A DNA stretch of 32,688 nt from DASXAQ01 sp036406615 (GCA_036406615.1 DASXAQ010000018.1:1-32688), one strand, 5' to 3'; shown: positions 6,823-14,789, counted from the first letter of the stretch. Translations and numbers: made by a program. Notes: a model not told the origin generated them from the letters alone.

Positions 6823-7371
6823 ATGGCGATCGCCGAGATGACTGCGTTTCGACGGCCCAAGCCGCGCGTCGCCGCCCGGGGCGGGACCCCGCCGTTCGAG
6901 CGCTTCCTGGAGGAGCAGCGGGCGACGGTGTACCGGTTCCTGCTGGGGACGGTGGGTCCGGTCGATGCGGACGACGTGTTCCAGGACACGTTCCTGGCGG
7001 CACTGCGTGCGTACCCGAACCTGCGCGACGCGTCGAACCTGCGCGGGTGGGTGCTGGCGATCGCCACGCGCAAGGCGATCGACCTGGGGCGGTCGCGCGC
7101 CCGGCGCCCGACGCCCGTGGCCGATCCCGACGACGCGGCCGACGCGCGAACCGCCGTCGCGGAGCTCGAGTCGGGCGGCCCGGACCTGCGGGACCCGTTG
7201 TGGACGGCGCTGCGCGGCCTGCCGCCTCGGCAGCGGGCCGCGGTCGTGCACCGGGTGGTGCTCGACCGGTCGTACGCCGAGGTGGCCGGCGCGATGGCGT
7301 GTTCGCAGGAGACCGCGCGGGCCAACGTGTATCAGGGGCTCAAGCGGATCCGGGAGATCTTGGGGGACTAG
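6823..7371 (+). CDS. ECF-type RNA polymerase sigma factor
   Basis: The 182-residue protein has the two domains of group IV sigma factors. Region 2 (about 24-92) includes the core-binding/-10 recognition segments DADDVFQDTFLAAL and NLRGWVLAIATRKAIDL. An acidic linker leads to region 4 (about 125-178), with LPPRQRAAVVHRVVLDRSYAEVAGAM and a helix-turn-helix ending ARANVYQGLKRI. It would redirect RNA polymerase to a small regulon. No separate anti-sigma gene is adjacent; the next gene, with zero spacing, encodes an O6-alkylguanine-DNA methyltransferase. The ATG at 6823 is the first plausible start, with an in-frame ATG at 6838 as alternative. Confidence 0.9.
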   Translation: MAIAEMTAFRRPKPRVAARGGTPPFERFLEEQRATVYRFLLGTVGPVDADDVFQDTFLAALRAYPNLRDASNLRGWVLAIATRKAIDLGRSRARRPTPVADPDDAADARTAVAELESGGPDLRDPLWTALRGLPPRQRAAVVHRVVLDRSYAEVAGAMACSQETARANVYQGLKRIREILGD

Positions 7372-8004
7372 ATGAGGGACATGACGAACGACACGAAGAT
7401 GCTGGAGCGGAGGCTGCGGTCCCTGACGACGGGGGCGGCCGCGATGTCGAAGCGCGCCTCGGCGGGGCTGGGCGACGCGGCAGCCACGGAAGGGTTGCTG
7501 GACCTGGCCTACGGGTTCACCGACTCGCCGGTCGGCCGGCTGCTGGTGGTGCAGTCGCCGCACGGGGTGGTTCGGATCGAGTTCGCGGAGTCGATCGACG
7601 ACGCGCTGCAGGAGCTGGCCGCCAACGTCTCGCCCAGGCTCATGGAGTCGAACGGCGCGACCGGGGAGACGCGGCGCGAGCTGGACGAGTATTTCGACGG
7701 CCGGCGGCGCGACTTCGACTCGCCGGTGGACCTGTCGGCCGTGCGCGGGTTCGCGCGCAAGGTGCTGGACGCCACCGCACGGATCCCGTTCGGGTCGGTG
7801 TCGACGTACCGCGACGTGGCGGGCCGGGCGGGCAACGCTCGGGCGATGCGCGCGGCGGGCAACGCGCTGGGATCCAACCCGGTCCCGATCGTGGTGCCAT
7901 GCCACCGGGTCATCCGGACCGATGGGTCACTCGGCGGCTACGGCGGGCGGCTCGATCGCAAGGTCGTGCTGCTGCGGCTGGAGGGAGCGCTGCAGGAGGA
8001 CTAG
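7372..8004 (+). CDS. ogt: Methylated-DNA--protein-cysteine S-methyltransferase with N-terminal extension
   Basis: This repairs O6-alkylguanine by irreversible transfer of the alkyl group to its own Cys. The 210-residue product has the active site IVVPCHRV (Cys177, His178, Arg179), the DNA-binding helix RAMRAAGNALGSNP with likely arginine finger Arg160 and Asn169, and the FGSVSTYRDVA segment before it. The N-terminal Ogt subdomain begins at about residue 45. Residues 1-44 are extra: predicted helical, with Lys/Arg and Ala, and no match I recognise. The ATG directly follows the sigma factor stop, with GGGGG upstream as ribosome binding site, so the two are co-translated. An alternative ATG at 7381 removes three residues. 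The 3' end overlaps the convergent FIST gene by 4 bp. Confidence 0.9.
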   Translation: MRDMTNDTKMLERRLRSLTTGAAAMSKRASAGLGDAAATEGLLDLAYGFTDSPVGRLLVVQSPHGVVRIEFAESIDDALQELAANVSPRLMESNGATGETRRELDEYFDGRRRDFDSPVDLSAVRGFARKVLDATARIPFGSVSTYRDVAGRAGNARAMRAAGNALGSNPVPIVVPCHRVIRTDGSLGGYGGRLDRKVVLLRLEGALQED

Positions 8005-9203
8005 ACGGCGCCGCCCGGCGCCGGTTCGTCGCGGCGACCGTCGACGAACAGCAAGAGGCTGGCCGTGAACCCGTGCAGGAAGTTGCGGCCGCCCACGGGC
8101 CCGAGCTCGCCGGCGCAGAACAGGCCGGCCAGGGGCGCTCCGCCGAGCAGCGACGTGATCAACGCGGCGTCGTGGTCCGGCGCACCGAACAGCCGGGCGC
8201 CCCGGCCGTTACACGTGAACAGCAGCGCGCCGGCCGGCTTCCCCGGAAGGTTCGCCACCTCGCGTTCGACGAGGGACCGCAGCTCGTCGTCGGCCGTCGC
8301 AGCGTCGCGCACGTGGAACTGGACGGTGGCCCCGACCTCGATGCGGTCGCCGACCGCCATCGCGCCGTTCTGGGGATCCACGCCGAGCACGCCGCGGATG
8401 AGGAAGTCCCCCGGGCCGTGTTCGGACTTGTACTCGTCGATGACCCGGCCGATGTGCAATCCCTGCGACGCCAGCTCACGATCCGGCCGCGACAGCGACT
8501 CGAGCGCTTCCTCCAGTCGGTTCAGCGGGGGGCGCCCGCCCAGTTCGAACAGAAAGTTGGCCTGCGAGCGGGTGACGACGTATGAGCGGCCGAACGGGCG
8601 GCAGCCCTGGGAGACGAGGGCGCGCACCGACACGGCCCCGGGGAGCCTGGCGCCGATCGCACCTTCGTGGATCACCTCTCGGTCCTGGAACAACACGGTC
8701 TCGCCGGGGCCACTGCCGGCGCCGGCCATTCCGCCGACGACGACCGCGCCCGGTCGGTGCTCGTTGAGGTAGCCGAGCAGCGTGTCCGCGGGAAACGTGT
8801 ACGGGTCGGCGATCACCAGGGACGGCGGAACGCCCTCGCCCGGACGTTCGTCGAAGCCCCAGCCCGCAAACGTGCCGCCCGTGTCCGTCGGGACGAACCC
8901 CATGTGAAAGGTCTCCGCCGGCGCCGGAAGCGACGCGAGCCAGACCGAGATGGCAGGGCCCTCTTCGACCTCGCGCGCGCCGCCGATGACGGCCTCGGCG
9001 ACGCAGCCGATCACGGAGCCGGGCGTGACCGCCTCGTGCACCGCCTCCAGGACTTCGGCGGCTCGGGCGGCGTGGTGCGGCGACGCGACGACGACGGCGA
9101 GGTCCGGTTGCGCGCCCTCCATGGCGGGGCGGGCCGCCAGCGAGGCTTCCGCCGCGGCGCTGCGCGCGTCCGCGTGTGTCGACAGTCCTGAGCCGGCCTT
9201 CAT
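8001..9203 (-). CDS. FIST N- and C-domain protein
   Basis: The 400-residue protein matches the FIST sensory module. The FIST_N part (about 28-230) contains GCVAEAVIGG, PGAVVVGGMAGAG and QGCRPFGRSYVVTRSQ. The FIST_C part (about 240-375) contains RGVLGVDPQNGAMAVGD, GALLFTCNGRGARLFG, and the closing LAGLFCAGELGPVGGRNFLHGFTAS (given here in pieces: FCAGELGPVGG, NFLHGFTAS). FIST domains are thought to bind small ligands, possibly amino acids, and occur in signalling proteins. Here it stands alone with no kinase, cyclase or methyl-accepting domain, so the output is unknown. The ATG at 9203 is supported by a TACGCT box 7 nt upstream. It is divergent from the rhomboid gene. Confidence 0.88.
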   Translation of the reverse strand: MKAGSGLSTHADARSAAAEASLAARPAMEGAQPDLAVVVASPHHAARAAEVLEAVHEAVTPGSVIGCVAEAVIGGAREVEEGPAISVWLASLPAPAETFHMGFVPTDTGGTFAGWGFDERPGEGVPPSLVIADPYTFPADTLLGYLNEHRPGAVVVGGMAGAGSGPGETVLFQDREVIHEGAIGARLPGAVSVRALVSQGCRPFGRSYVVTRSQANFLFELGGRPPLNRLEEALESLSRPDRELASQGLHIGRVIDEYKSEHGPGDFLIRGVLGVDPQNGAMAVGDRIEVGATVQFHVRDAATADDELRSLVEREVANLPGKPAGALLFTCNGRGARLFGAPDHDAALITSLLGGAPLAGLFCAGELGPVGGRNFLHGFTASLLLFVDGRRDEPAPGGAV

Positions 9204-9210
9204 GCGTTCG

Positions 9211-9216
9211 AGCGTA
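9211..9216 (-). promoter_or_regulatory. -10 box (TACGCT), leaderless start of FIST gene
   Basis: TACGCT on the minus strand is 7 nt before the ATG at 9203. The same hexamer serves the divergent rhomboid gene 43 bp away. Confidence 0.55.
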
Positions 9217-9258
9217 GCCGATGCCCGCGTCGAAGCCTCTCGTCCGGCGCCCCGTGTG

Positions 9259-9264
9259 TACGCT
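9259..9264 (+). promoter_or_regulatory. -10 box (TACGCT), leaderless start of rhomboid gene
   Basis: TACGCT is 7 nt before the ATG at 9272 and no ribosome binding site is visible, which makes the ATG at 9272 the best start. Confidence 0.55.
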
Positions 9265-9271
9265 TGAGCCC

Positions 9272-10207
9272 ATGAGCGACCCTGGCGAGGCTCCTCCGCC
9301 GGAGCGCGCCGAAGGGCTGCGGCTCGAGACGTGCTACCGGCACCCGAACGTGGCGACCGGCGTCCACTGCACGCGCTGCGGCCGGCCGATCTGTACCGAG
9401 TGCATGCGCCCCGCGGCCGTGGGCTACCAGTGTCCCGAGTGCCTGCGCGAAGCAGGGCATTCGATGCCGCGATCCCGCCGCACGCTCTCGGTCGGGCGGA
9501 CCGGGAGGGTCACCCGTGCGCTGATCGCCGCCAACGTGATCGTGTTCCTGATCGAGGTGGTCATCGGCGGCCCGCAGTCGCTCTTTGCCGGGCCCACCGC
9601 CCGCCAGCTGCTGAACATGGGCGCCCTCTTCCCGGTCGACGTCGCCCAGGGCGAGTACTGGCGGCTGTTCACGGCCATGTTCCTGCACATCGGGATCCTG
9701 CACATCGCGTTCAACATGTACGCGCTGTACCTGTTCGGCACCCTCGTCGAGGCCGAGTACGGATCGGGGTGGTTCGCGTTCATCTACTTCTTCTCCGGCC
9801 TGATGGCCAGCGTCGCCTCGTTCGTGTTCGGGCCCGTGGTGGCGGTGGCCGCCGGCGCCTCGGGCGCCATCTTCGGCGTGTTCGGCGCCTGGATCGCCTT
9901 CAACGTCCGGCGCCGCGACACGGTCATGGGACGTGCGAACCTCCGCGGAGCCGTCGGGCTCATCGTGTTGAACTTCGTCATCCTGTTCTTCGTCTCGGGG
10001 ATCGACTGGCGCGCGCACGTCGGCGGCCTGCTGTCCGGCTTCGTGGCCGGCTGGGTTGCCGAGGGGTTGCTGCCGCGCGGCACGAGCCGATCCTCGCAGG
10101 CGACCGTCCAGGTCGGGACCTTCGTCGTGCTTGGCGTCGTCGCGGTCGCGCTGACGGTCATGCGCGTCCACGCGATCCAGGCGCTCGGTCTGCCCGGATT
10201 CGGCTAA
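9272..10207 (+). CDS. Rhomboid family intramembrane serine protease with N-terminal zinc finger
   Basis: The 311-residue protein cleaves transmembrane substrates within the bilayer. A cytoplasmic head (about 21-58) holds a B-box-like zinc-binding cluster with Cys21, His24, Cys33, Cys36, Cys41, Cys44, Cys54 and Cys57. The rhomboid core follows, with hydrophobic helices from about residue 82 to 268. It has the HIAFNMYALY motif (His144, Asn148 in the oxyanion region), the catalytic Ser197 in GASGAIFG, and the catalytic His249 in RAHVGGLLSGF. An extra C-terminal helix (about 281-298) completes the protein. The zinc-finger-rhomboid layout is common in actinobacteria. The substrate is unknown. Confidence 0.92.
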   Translation: MSDPGEAPPPERAEGLRLETCYRHPNVATGVHCTRCGRPICTECMRPAAVGYQCPECLREAGHSMPRSRRTLSVGRTGRVTRALIAANVIVFLIEVVIGGPQSLFAGPTARQLLNMGALFPVDVAQGEYWRLFTAMFLHIGILHIAFNMYALYLFGTLVEAEYGSGWFAFIYFFSGLMASVASFVFGPVVAVAAGASGAIFGVFGAWIAFNVRRRDTVMGRANLRGAVGLIVLNFVILFFVSGIDWRAHVGGLLSGFVAGWVAEGLLPRGTSRSSQATVQVGTFVVLGVVAVALTVMRVHAIQALGLPGFG

Positions 10208-10222
10208 CCGACGAGCGCGGCC

Positions 10223-11707
10223 TCAGGCGGCCGTCGTGTGCACGTCCTCCTCGACGAAGACCTTGCCGGTGTCGGCGACCCGCTGTGGATGTTTGCGGTA
10301 CAACACGATCAGGTACACGATCCCGATCAGCATCCATGCGCCCGCGACCGGCCCGGCGTAGGACAGCGGTCGCGTCAGCGGCGCGATGAACGACAGGCCC
10401 GGCACCTTGAGGCCCGCGCCGGCCAAGAACGCCGGCACGAACACGACGATGCCGACGATCGGGATGACCCCGTGCAGGAACCAGTTGAACTCCGCGCGCT
10501 GCTTTCGCCAGTAGTAGCAGAGCGACGACAGGTTGATGACGATGTAGATGGGCACGAACAGCACGGTGATGATGGTGGCCACCAGGAAGAAGGCCGTGAT
10601 GGGGTCGTACTGGTTGCCGAGCCACAGCGCGACGACGAGCCCGACGACCAGCTGCGCCCACACCGCGATGTGCGGCGAGCGAAACCTGGGATGTACCGTG
10701 CCGAGCAGGCCCGGCAAGATCCGGACCCGTCCCATCGCAAACCACGTCCGCGTGGCCGCGTTCGACCCCGCGTTCGCATTGGCGATCGTCGAGTTCACGA
10801 TGGCCAGGAAGATCAGCACCCACCAGCTGCCCCACACGGCCCGGGCCAGGTTCTCCCAGCCGGTGCCGGCGGGGAAGTCCAGCATGTTGGTCGGCCCGCG
10901 GTACACGGTCGCCGCGTACGTCGTCAGGACGTAGTACAGCCCGATGAACAGGCAGGAGTAGATGACCGCGCGTCCGATCGTTTTTCGAGGATCGCGCGCC
11001 TCTTCCGCGAGCGGCGCCGCGGCCTCGAATCCGATGAACGCCAGGATCGTGAACACGCTGGCCGCGAACACGCCGGAGAACCCCTTGAAGTCGGGGTTGT
11101 TCGCGTACTTCGTGGTGAACACCGCGAGCGTGTTGTGGTCGGCCTGGGCGATCAGGACGATCGCCAGGATCGCGAACACGCCGATCTCGAAGATCCCCAG
11201 GACCGTGCCGGTCCTGGCCGACACCTGGATGCCGCGGTAGCCCAGGAAGAACACCAGCAGGGCGCCGATCACCACCCACGGCCACCACAGGTCGGCGCTC
11301 AGGTGCGGCGGTTCGCGGCTGAAGAAGTCGGCGGCCGCGAACCCGAGGTTCAGGTACAGCAGGGGCGCGACCAGCGGTTCGATGAACGCATAGGCCCACG
11401 CGATCAGGAAGCCGATCGACGGATGTAGCCCCTGGGACGCGTACGTGTAGAACGCGCCCGCCGAGGGCAGGTGCTTGGCGAGCTGTCCGATCGAGACCGC
11501 CACCAGCAGGCACGCCAGGATCGCGACGACGACCGCGAGCGGCGTGGCTCCGCCCCCGAACGCGATGCCGCCAACGATCGAGAACGCCACCGCGGCGGCG
11601 GGCGCCATGTGCGTGATCGACTGGAACGTGACCTCGCGCAGCCCGATCGCGCCTTGGCGCAAGGATTGCGGTGGCGCGGGTGCGGCCGGAGTCTCTGCGG
11701 ATGCCAA
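10223..11707 (-). CDS. APC family amino acid permease
   Basis: About 494 residues, with roughly twelve transmembrane helices and a short cytoplasmic tail. The first helix carries the APC hallmark ITHMAPAAAVAFSIVGGIAFG, with the unwound Gly stretch that binds substrate. IGFEAAAPLAEEARDPRKTI is the conserved motif after helix 6 and STIANANAGSNAATRTWFAMGR lies near helix 8 (both are quoted in parts here). This is typical of amino acid/polyamine antiporters or importers. No ATG or GTG fits the beginning of the conserved region. A TTG at 11707 preceded by AAGGGGGG with 5 nt spacing is the best start, though not certain. The gene faces away from an acetamidase/formamidase gene, so import of an amide or amino acid for deamidation is a fair guess. 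Confidence 0.88.
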   Translation of the reverse strand: MASAETPAAPAPPQSLRQGAIGLREVTFQSITHMAPAAAVAFSIVGGIAFGGGATPLAVVVAILACLLVAVSIGQLAKHLPSAGAFYTYASQGLHPSIGFLIAWAYAFIEPLVAPLLYLNLGFAAADFFSREPPHLSADLWWPWVVIGALLVFFLGYRGIQVSARTGTVLGIFEIGVFAILAIVLIAQADHNTLAVFTTKYANNPDFKGFSGVFAASVFTILAFIGFEAAAPLAEEARDPRKTIGRAVIYSCLFIGLYYVLTTYAATVYRGPTNMLDFPAGTGWENLARAVWGSWWVLIFLAIVNSTIANANAGSNAATRTWFAMGRVRILPGLLGTVHPRFRSPHIAVWAQLVVGLVVALWLGNQYDPITAFFLVATIITVLFVPIYIVINLSSLCYYWRKQRAEFNWFLHGVIPIVGIVVFVPAFLAGAGLKVPGLSFIAPLTRPLSYAGPVAGAWMLIGIVYLIVLYRKHPQRVADTGKVFVEEDVHTTAA

Positions 11708-11769
11708 CGAAGCCCCCCTTCGTCTGTCCCGCGTAGCGGAACGCGCTCTCCACGGCCCGATCCAGCCCG

Positions 11770-11779
11770 AGTGTATGCT
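11770..11779. promoter_or_regulatory. Overlapping divergent -10 boxes (permease / amidase)
   Basis: On the minus strand TACACT (11770-11775) would serve the permease gene. On the plus strand TATGCT (11774-11779) would serve the amidase gene. The two boxes share two bases, so both promoters could not be occupied at once. Predicted leaders are about 56 nt (permease) and 29 nt (amidase). No convincing -35 elements are seen. Confidence 0.4.
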
Positions 11780-11814
11780 CCGCCCAGCGGTCCCGTCGAG
11801 AGTTGGGAGGCGGA

Positions 11815-12837
11815 GTGAGCGACCTACCCGTGATCGCATTCAAGCCCGAGCCGTCCGACTTCGCGTGGACGTTCGGTGGCGTCAAGCCGGTGCGAAGCGT
11901 CGCACCCGGAACGATCCTGGAGCTGTGGACGGAGGACGCCTTCGCCGGCAAGGTGCGCGGGCCCGACGACCTCGTGTCGAAGGTGATCGACTTCCCGTTC
12001 ATCAACCCGCAGACGGGGCCGTTCAACGTCGAGGGCGCCGAACCCGGCGATACGCTTGCGCTGCACTTCGTCTCCATCGAGCCCACGCGCGACTGGGCCG
12101 CCTCGACCACCATCCCCCTGTTCGGCTCGCTCACGCAGACCCACGTCACCGCCGGCCTGCAGGACCCGCTGCCCGAGGTCGTGTGGATGTACGAGGTGGA
12201 TCGGAAGCAGCGCACGGTCACGTACCGAGCGCGCAAGGGGGACCACACGGCGATGCTGCCGCTGGACCCGATGCACGGCACCGTCGGCGTCGCGCCGGCC
12301 TCCTTCGAGGCGCGTTCGTCGCTGGTCCCCGACGCACACGGCGGCAACATGGACACGCCGGAGATGCGGGCGGGCACGACCTGCTACCTGGGCGTGAACG
12401 TCGCGGGGGCGCTGTTCTCCATCGGCGACGGCCACTGCCGCCAGGGCGAGGGCGAGACGTGCGGCGTGGCCGTCGAGGCCGCCATGGACACCGTGCTGAT
12501 CGTCGACCTGATCAAGGGCGCGACGACCCCGTGGCCGCGCCTGGAAAACGACGAGTACGTGATGAGCGCGGGATCCGCCCGGCCGCTCGAGGACGCGTTT
12601 CGAATCTCGCACGCCGATCTGGTGCTGTGGCTCGGGACGGAGTTCGGGATGGACACCCTGGACGCCTACCAGCTGGTGACGCAGGTCAGCGAGACGCCCG
12701 TCGCCAACGTCGTCGACCCGAACTACACGATCGTGTCGAAGGTCAAGAAGGCATACCTGCCCCAGCCGGCGGTGTACGGCGGGATCCACGCGCGGCTGCG
12801 CGAGATGGGCCAGGCCTACCTGGCCGAGCGCAGCTGA
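11815..12837 (+). CDS. Acetamidase/formamidase family protein
   Basis: The 340-residue product belongs to PF03069, zinc-dependent hydrolases that release ammonia from formamide or acetamide. Visible family blocks are the LWTEDAFAGKV segment, FINPQTGPFNVEGAEPGDTL (20-residue block around residues 63-82), the DPMHGTVGVAP block with a conserved His, the HGGNMDTPEMRAGTTCYLGV region that supplies metal ligands (quoted as two parts: HGGNMDTPE and GTTCYLGV), and GDGHCRQGEGETCGVAVE. The GTG at 11815 has GGGAGG 4 nt upstream. It faces away from an APC permease. The exact amide substrate is not predictable. Confidence 0.92.
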   Translation: MSDLPVIAFKPEPSDFAWTFGGVKPVRSVAPGTILELWTEDAFAGKVRGPDDLVSKVIDFPFINPQTGPFNVEGAEPGDTLALHFVSIEPTRDWAASTTIPLFGSLTQTHVTAGLQDPLPEVVWMYEVDRKQRTVTYRARKGDHTAMLPLDPMHGTVGVAPASFEARSSLVPDAHGGNMDTPEMRAGTTCYLGVNVAGALFSIGDGHCRQGEGETCGVAVEAAMDTVLIVDLIKGATTPWPRLENDEYVMSAGSARPLEDAFRISHADLVLWLGTEFGMDTLDAYQLVTQVSETPVANVVDPNYTIVSKVKKAYLPQPAVYGGIHARLREMGQAYLAERS

Positions 12838-12859
12838 ACCATACCCCTGAGACGCGGCC

Positions 12860-13426
12860 GTGGACGTCCGCGCGGCGAGCCCCAGCGACGCCGCCGCCAT
12901 CGCCGCCGTCCAGGTCCGCGCTTGGCAATGGGCCTACCGCGGACTGGTGCCGGATTCGTACCTCGACGCGATGTCGATCGACGATCGAACCGCGCGGTGG
13001 CGCCAGGGCCTCGAGCACCTCGAGGCCGGGCGGACGTTCTATCTCATCGCCGGCGAGCGAGCCGCCGCGGGGTTCGTCGGCATCGGCCCCAGCCGGGACG
13101 AGGACACGGGGACGGGCACAGGCGAGGTGTACGCCATCTACGTCGAGCCGGCCTCGATCGGAACCGGCCTCGGACATGCGCTGCTGCGGCACGCCGAGGA
13201 CGAACTCCGGCTTCGAGGGTTCTCGACGGCAATCCTGTGGGTGCTCGAGGGGAACACGCGGGCCAGGCGCTTCTACGAGCGGCACGGGTGGCGGCCCGAC
13301 GGGACGTCGAAAACGCAGGACGCGTTCGACGTGGGGGCGGACCTTCGAGAGGTCCGGTACCGGCGCGACCTGACCCGGCCGCGGACCGGTGGGCACGCGG
13401 TCAGCTCGAACAGCGAACCGACGTGA
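12860..13426 (+). CDS. GNAT family N-acetyltransferase
   Basis: A 188-residue single-domain acetyltransferase. It starts with the RAASPSDAAAIAAVQVRAWQWAYRG segment common to this subgroup (quoted as RAASPSDAAAIAAV and WQWAYRG). It has EVYAIYVEPASIGTGLGHALL as the acetyl-CoA loop, in which the usual Arg/Gln-rich turn reads SIGTGLG, and finishes with LWVLEGNTRARRFYERHGWRPDG. The acceptor is unknown. The GTG at 12860 starts 22 bp after the amidase stop, so it may be the second gene of that operon. The 3' end overlaps the convergent propeller gene by 26 bp. Confidence 0.85.
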   Translation: MDVRAASPSDAAAIAAVQVRAWQWAYRGLVPDSYLDAMSIDDRTARWRQGLEHLEAGRTFYLIAGERAAAGFVGIGPSRDEDTGTGTGEVYAIYVEPASIGTGLGHALLRHAEDELRLRGFSTAILWVLEGNTRARRFYERHGWRPDGTSKTQDAFDVGADLREVRYRRDLTRPRTGGHAVSSNSEPT

Positions 13427-14783
13427 TCGGTGGCAGGTGCTCGGCCACCGTCGACCAGGTCTGGCCGCCGTCGGCCGTGCCGAAGACCTCGCCGGACTCC
13501 GCGCCGAAGTACAGGCCGAGGGGCGAGCGGCCGTCGTGGCAGAACGCCTGGCGCAGGATCGTCAGGTAGGCATCGCCCTGCGGGAGCCCGTTGGTCAGGG
13601 CGCGCCACGACGTTCCCCGATCGCGGGTCTCGTACACCGTCACGTTGCCGCCGACGGTGACGCGGTCCTCCGCGCCATGCAGCGGGATGACGAACATGCT
13701 GTTCGGGTCGCTCGGATCGATGACCGCCGGAAAGCCGAAGTCCGAGGGGAGACCGTTCGGCAGCCCGATGTCGTTCCACGTCGAACCGGCGTCGTCCGAG
13801 CGGTACACGCCGCCGTGGAACTGCATGTACATCGTGCTCGGCTCGAGCGGCGCACGGTGCATGTTGTGCACGCACAGTGACAGCGTGTCCTCCCGGGCCT
13901 CCTCGGGCATGTACAGGGGGATCAGTCCCTTGCCGCCGCGCTGCCACGTGGCGCCGCCATCCTCGGTGATCCACACGCCGGCTGCCGAGACGCCGACGGC
14001 CAGCTTGTCGGGATCCCCGGGCCAGGTGCAGATGGAATGCATGGCGAGGCCGCCGAAGCCGGGCGTCCACTCCTTGCGCGTCGGGTCGTCCCACAGACCG
14101 CGGTTGAGCTCCCAGGTGCGGCCGCCGTCGTTGCTCTCGAAGAGGGCCGCCGGCGCCACGCCGGCCCACAGCTGGCCGTCTCGTTCGCCCCTGCGCACCA
14201 GCCAGATGCGGTCGAGCGCCGTGTCGGTCTCCTCGGGGAACGCCGGGCCTTCGGCCTGCTCCCACTTCTCCGCCAACGGGTCGTCGGTGAAGTACAGATG
14301 CGGGCCGAACTGCCCGTGCGTAACCGACGCGAAGTACCGTCCGGTGCGCACATCGCGCATCGCGAACTCGGTGACCTGTCCGGTGAATCTGCGGGCCGCG
14401 ACCTCCATGGGGCCGCCGCGCTGACCGCGCAGGACCACGAGCCCCTTGCGCGTGCCGATGAGCAGCTCGGCCTGTTCCTCGTTCGTCCCCACGAGGGCCT
14501 CCTTGGGTCGCTCCATCGTCTGTACGGCCCCGCCGGAGATCGCCGGGAGCACGTGAAGCTGGTCGTCGGGCTCCAGCGCGCGTCCCCCCGAGACGCGTTC
14601 GCCGTTGACGAACACGCTGACGTGCTCGCGGATGTCGCCGCGCTCGTCCAGGACCCAGCCGGTCAGCCGCGGGTATGTTCGCTCGAGCGAGGCAAGCGCC
14701 TCGGACACGGTGTCGCCGTCGACCTGCACCTCGCCGCTTCCGGCGAGGTCGCGCAGGGGGGCGCGAAGCTTGACGACCGCCAC
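13401..14783 (-). CDS. MoaD/ThiS-like domain fused to BNR/sortilin-type beta-propeller
   Basis: A 460-residue fusion. Residues 1-85 form a ubiquitin-like sulfur-carrier domain of the MoaD/ThiS type. It starts VKLRAPLRDLAG, passes through FVNGERVSGG and ends LHVLPAISGG, with Gly84-Gly85 exactly where free MoaD/ThiS proteins end. Residues about 105-455 form a beta-propeller with Asp-box/BNR-type repeats such as SNDGGRTWE, TEDGGATWQ, SDDAGSTWN, TRDRGTSWR and TADGGQTWS. Propellers of this kind are often labelled exo-alpha-sialidase, but no sialidase catalytic set is evident. There is no signal peptide, so it is probably cytoplasmic. The GTG start is backed by the TAGACT box. An internal ATG at 14516 (residue 90) could give a separate propeller protein. 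Confidence 0.85.
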   Translation of the reverse strand: MAVVKLRAPLRDLAGSGEVQVDGDTVSEALASLERTYPRLTGWVLDERGDIREHVSVFVNGERVSGGRALEPDDQLHVLPAISGGAVQTMERPKEALVGTNEEQAELLIGTRKGLVVLRGQRGGPMEVAARRFTGQVTEFAMRDVRTGRYFASVTHGQFGPHLYFTDDPLAEKWEQAEGPAFPEETDTALDRIWLVRRGERDGQLWAGVAPAALFESNDGGRTWELNRGLWDDPTRKEWTPGFGGLAMHSICTWPGDPDKLAVGVSAAGVWITEDGGATWQRGGKGLIPLYMPEEAREDTLSLCVHNMHRAPLEPSTMYMQFHGGVYRSDDAGSTWNDIGLPNGLPSDFGFPAVIDPSDPNSMFVIPLHGAEDRVTVGGNVTVYETRDRGTSWRALTNGLPQGDAYLTILRQAFCHDGRSPLGLYFGAESGEVFGTADGGQTWSTVAEHLPPITSVRCSS

Positions 14784-14789
14784 GGGTTC

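Noticed and set aside
10158..12377. Long minus-strand open frame (739 codons) across the permease and amidase genes
   Set aside because: It reads the permease gene out of frame and gives an Arg/Pro-rich sequence without membrane helices; the permease frame is the real one.
13401..14515. True sialidase activity of the propeller
   Set aside because: Asp-box-type repeats are present, but the arginine triad and other catalytic residues of sialidases are not evident and there is no secretion signal.
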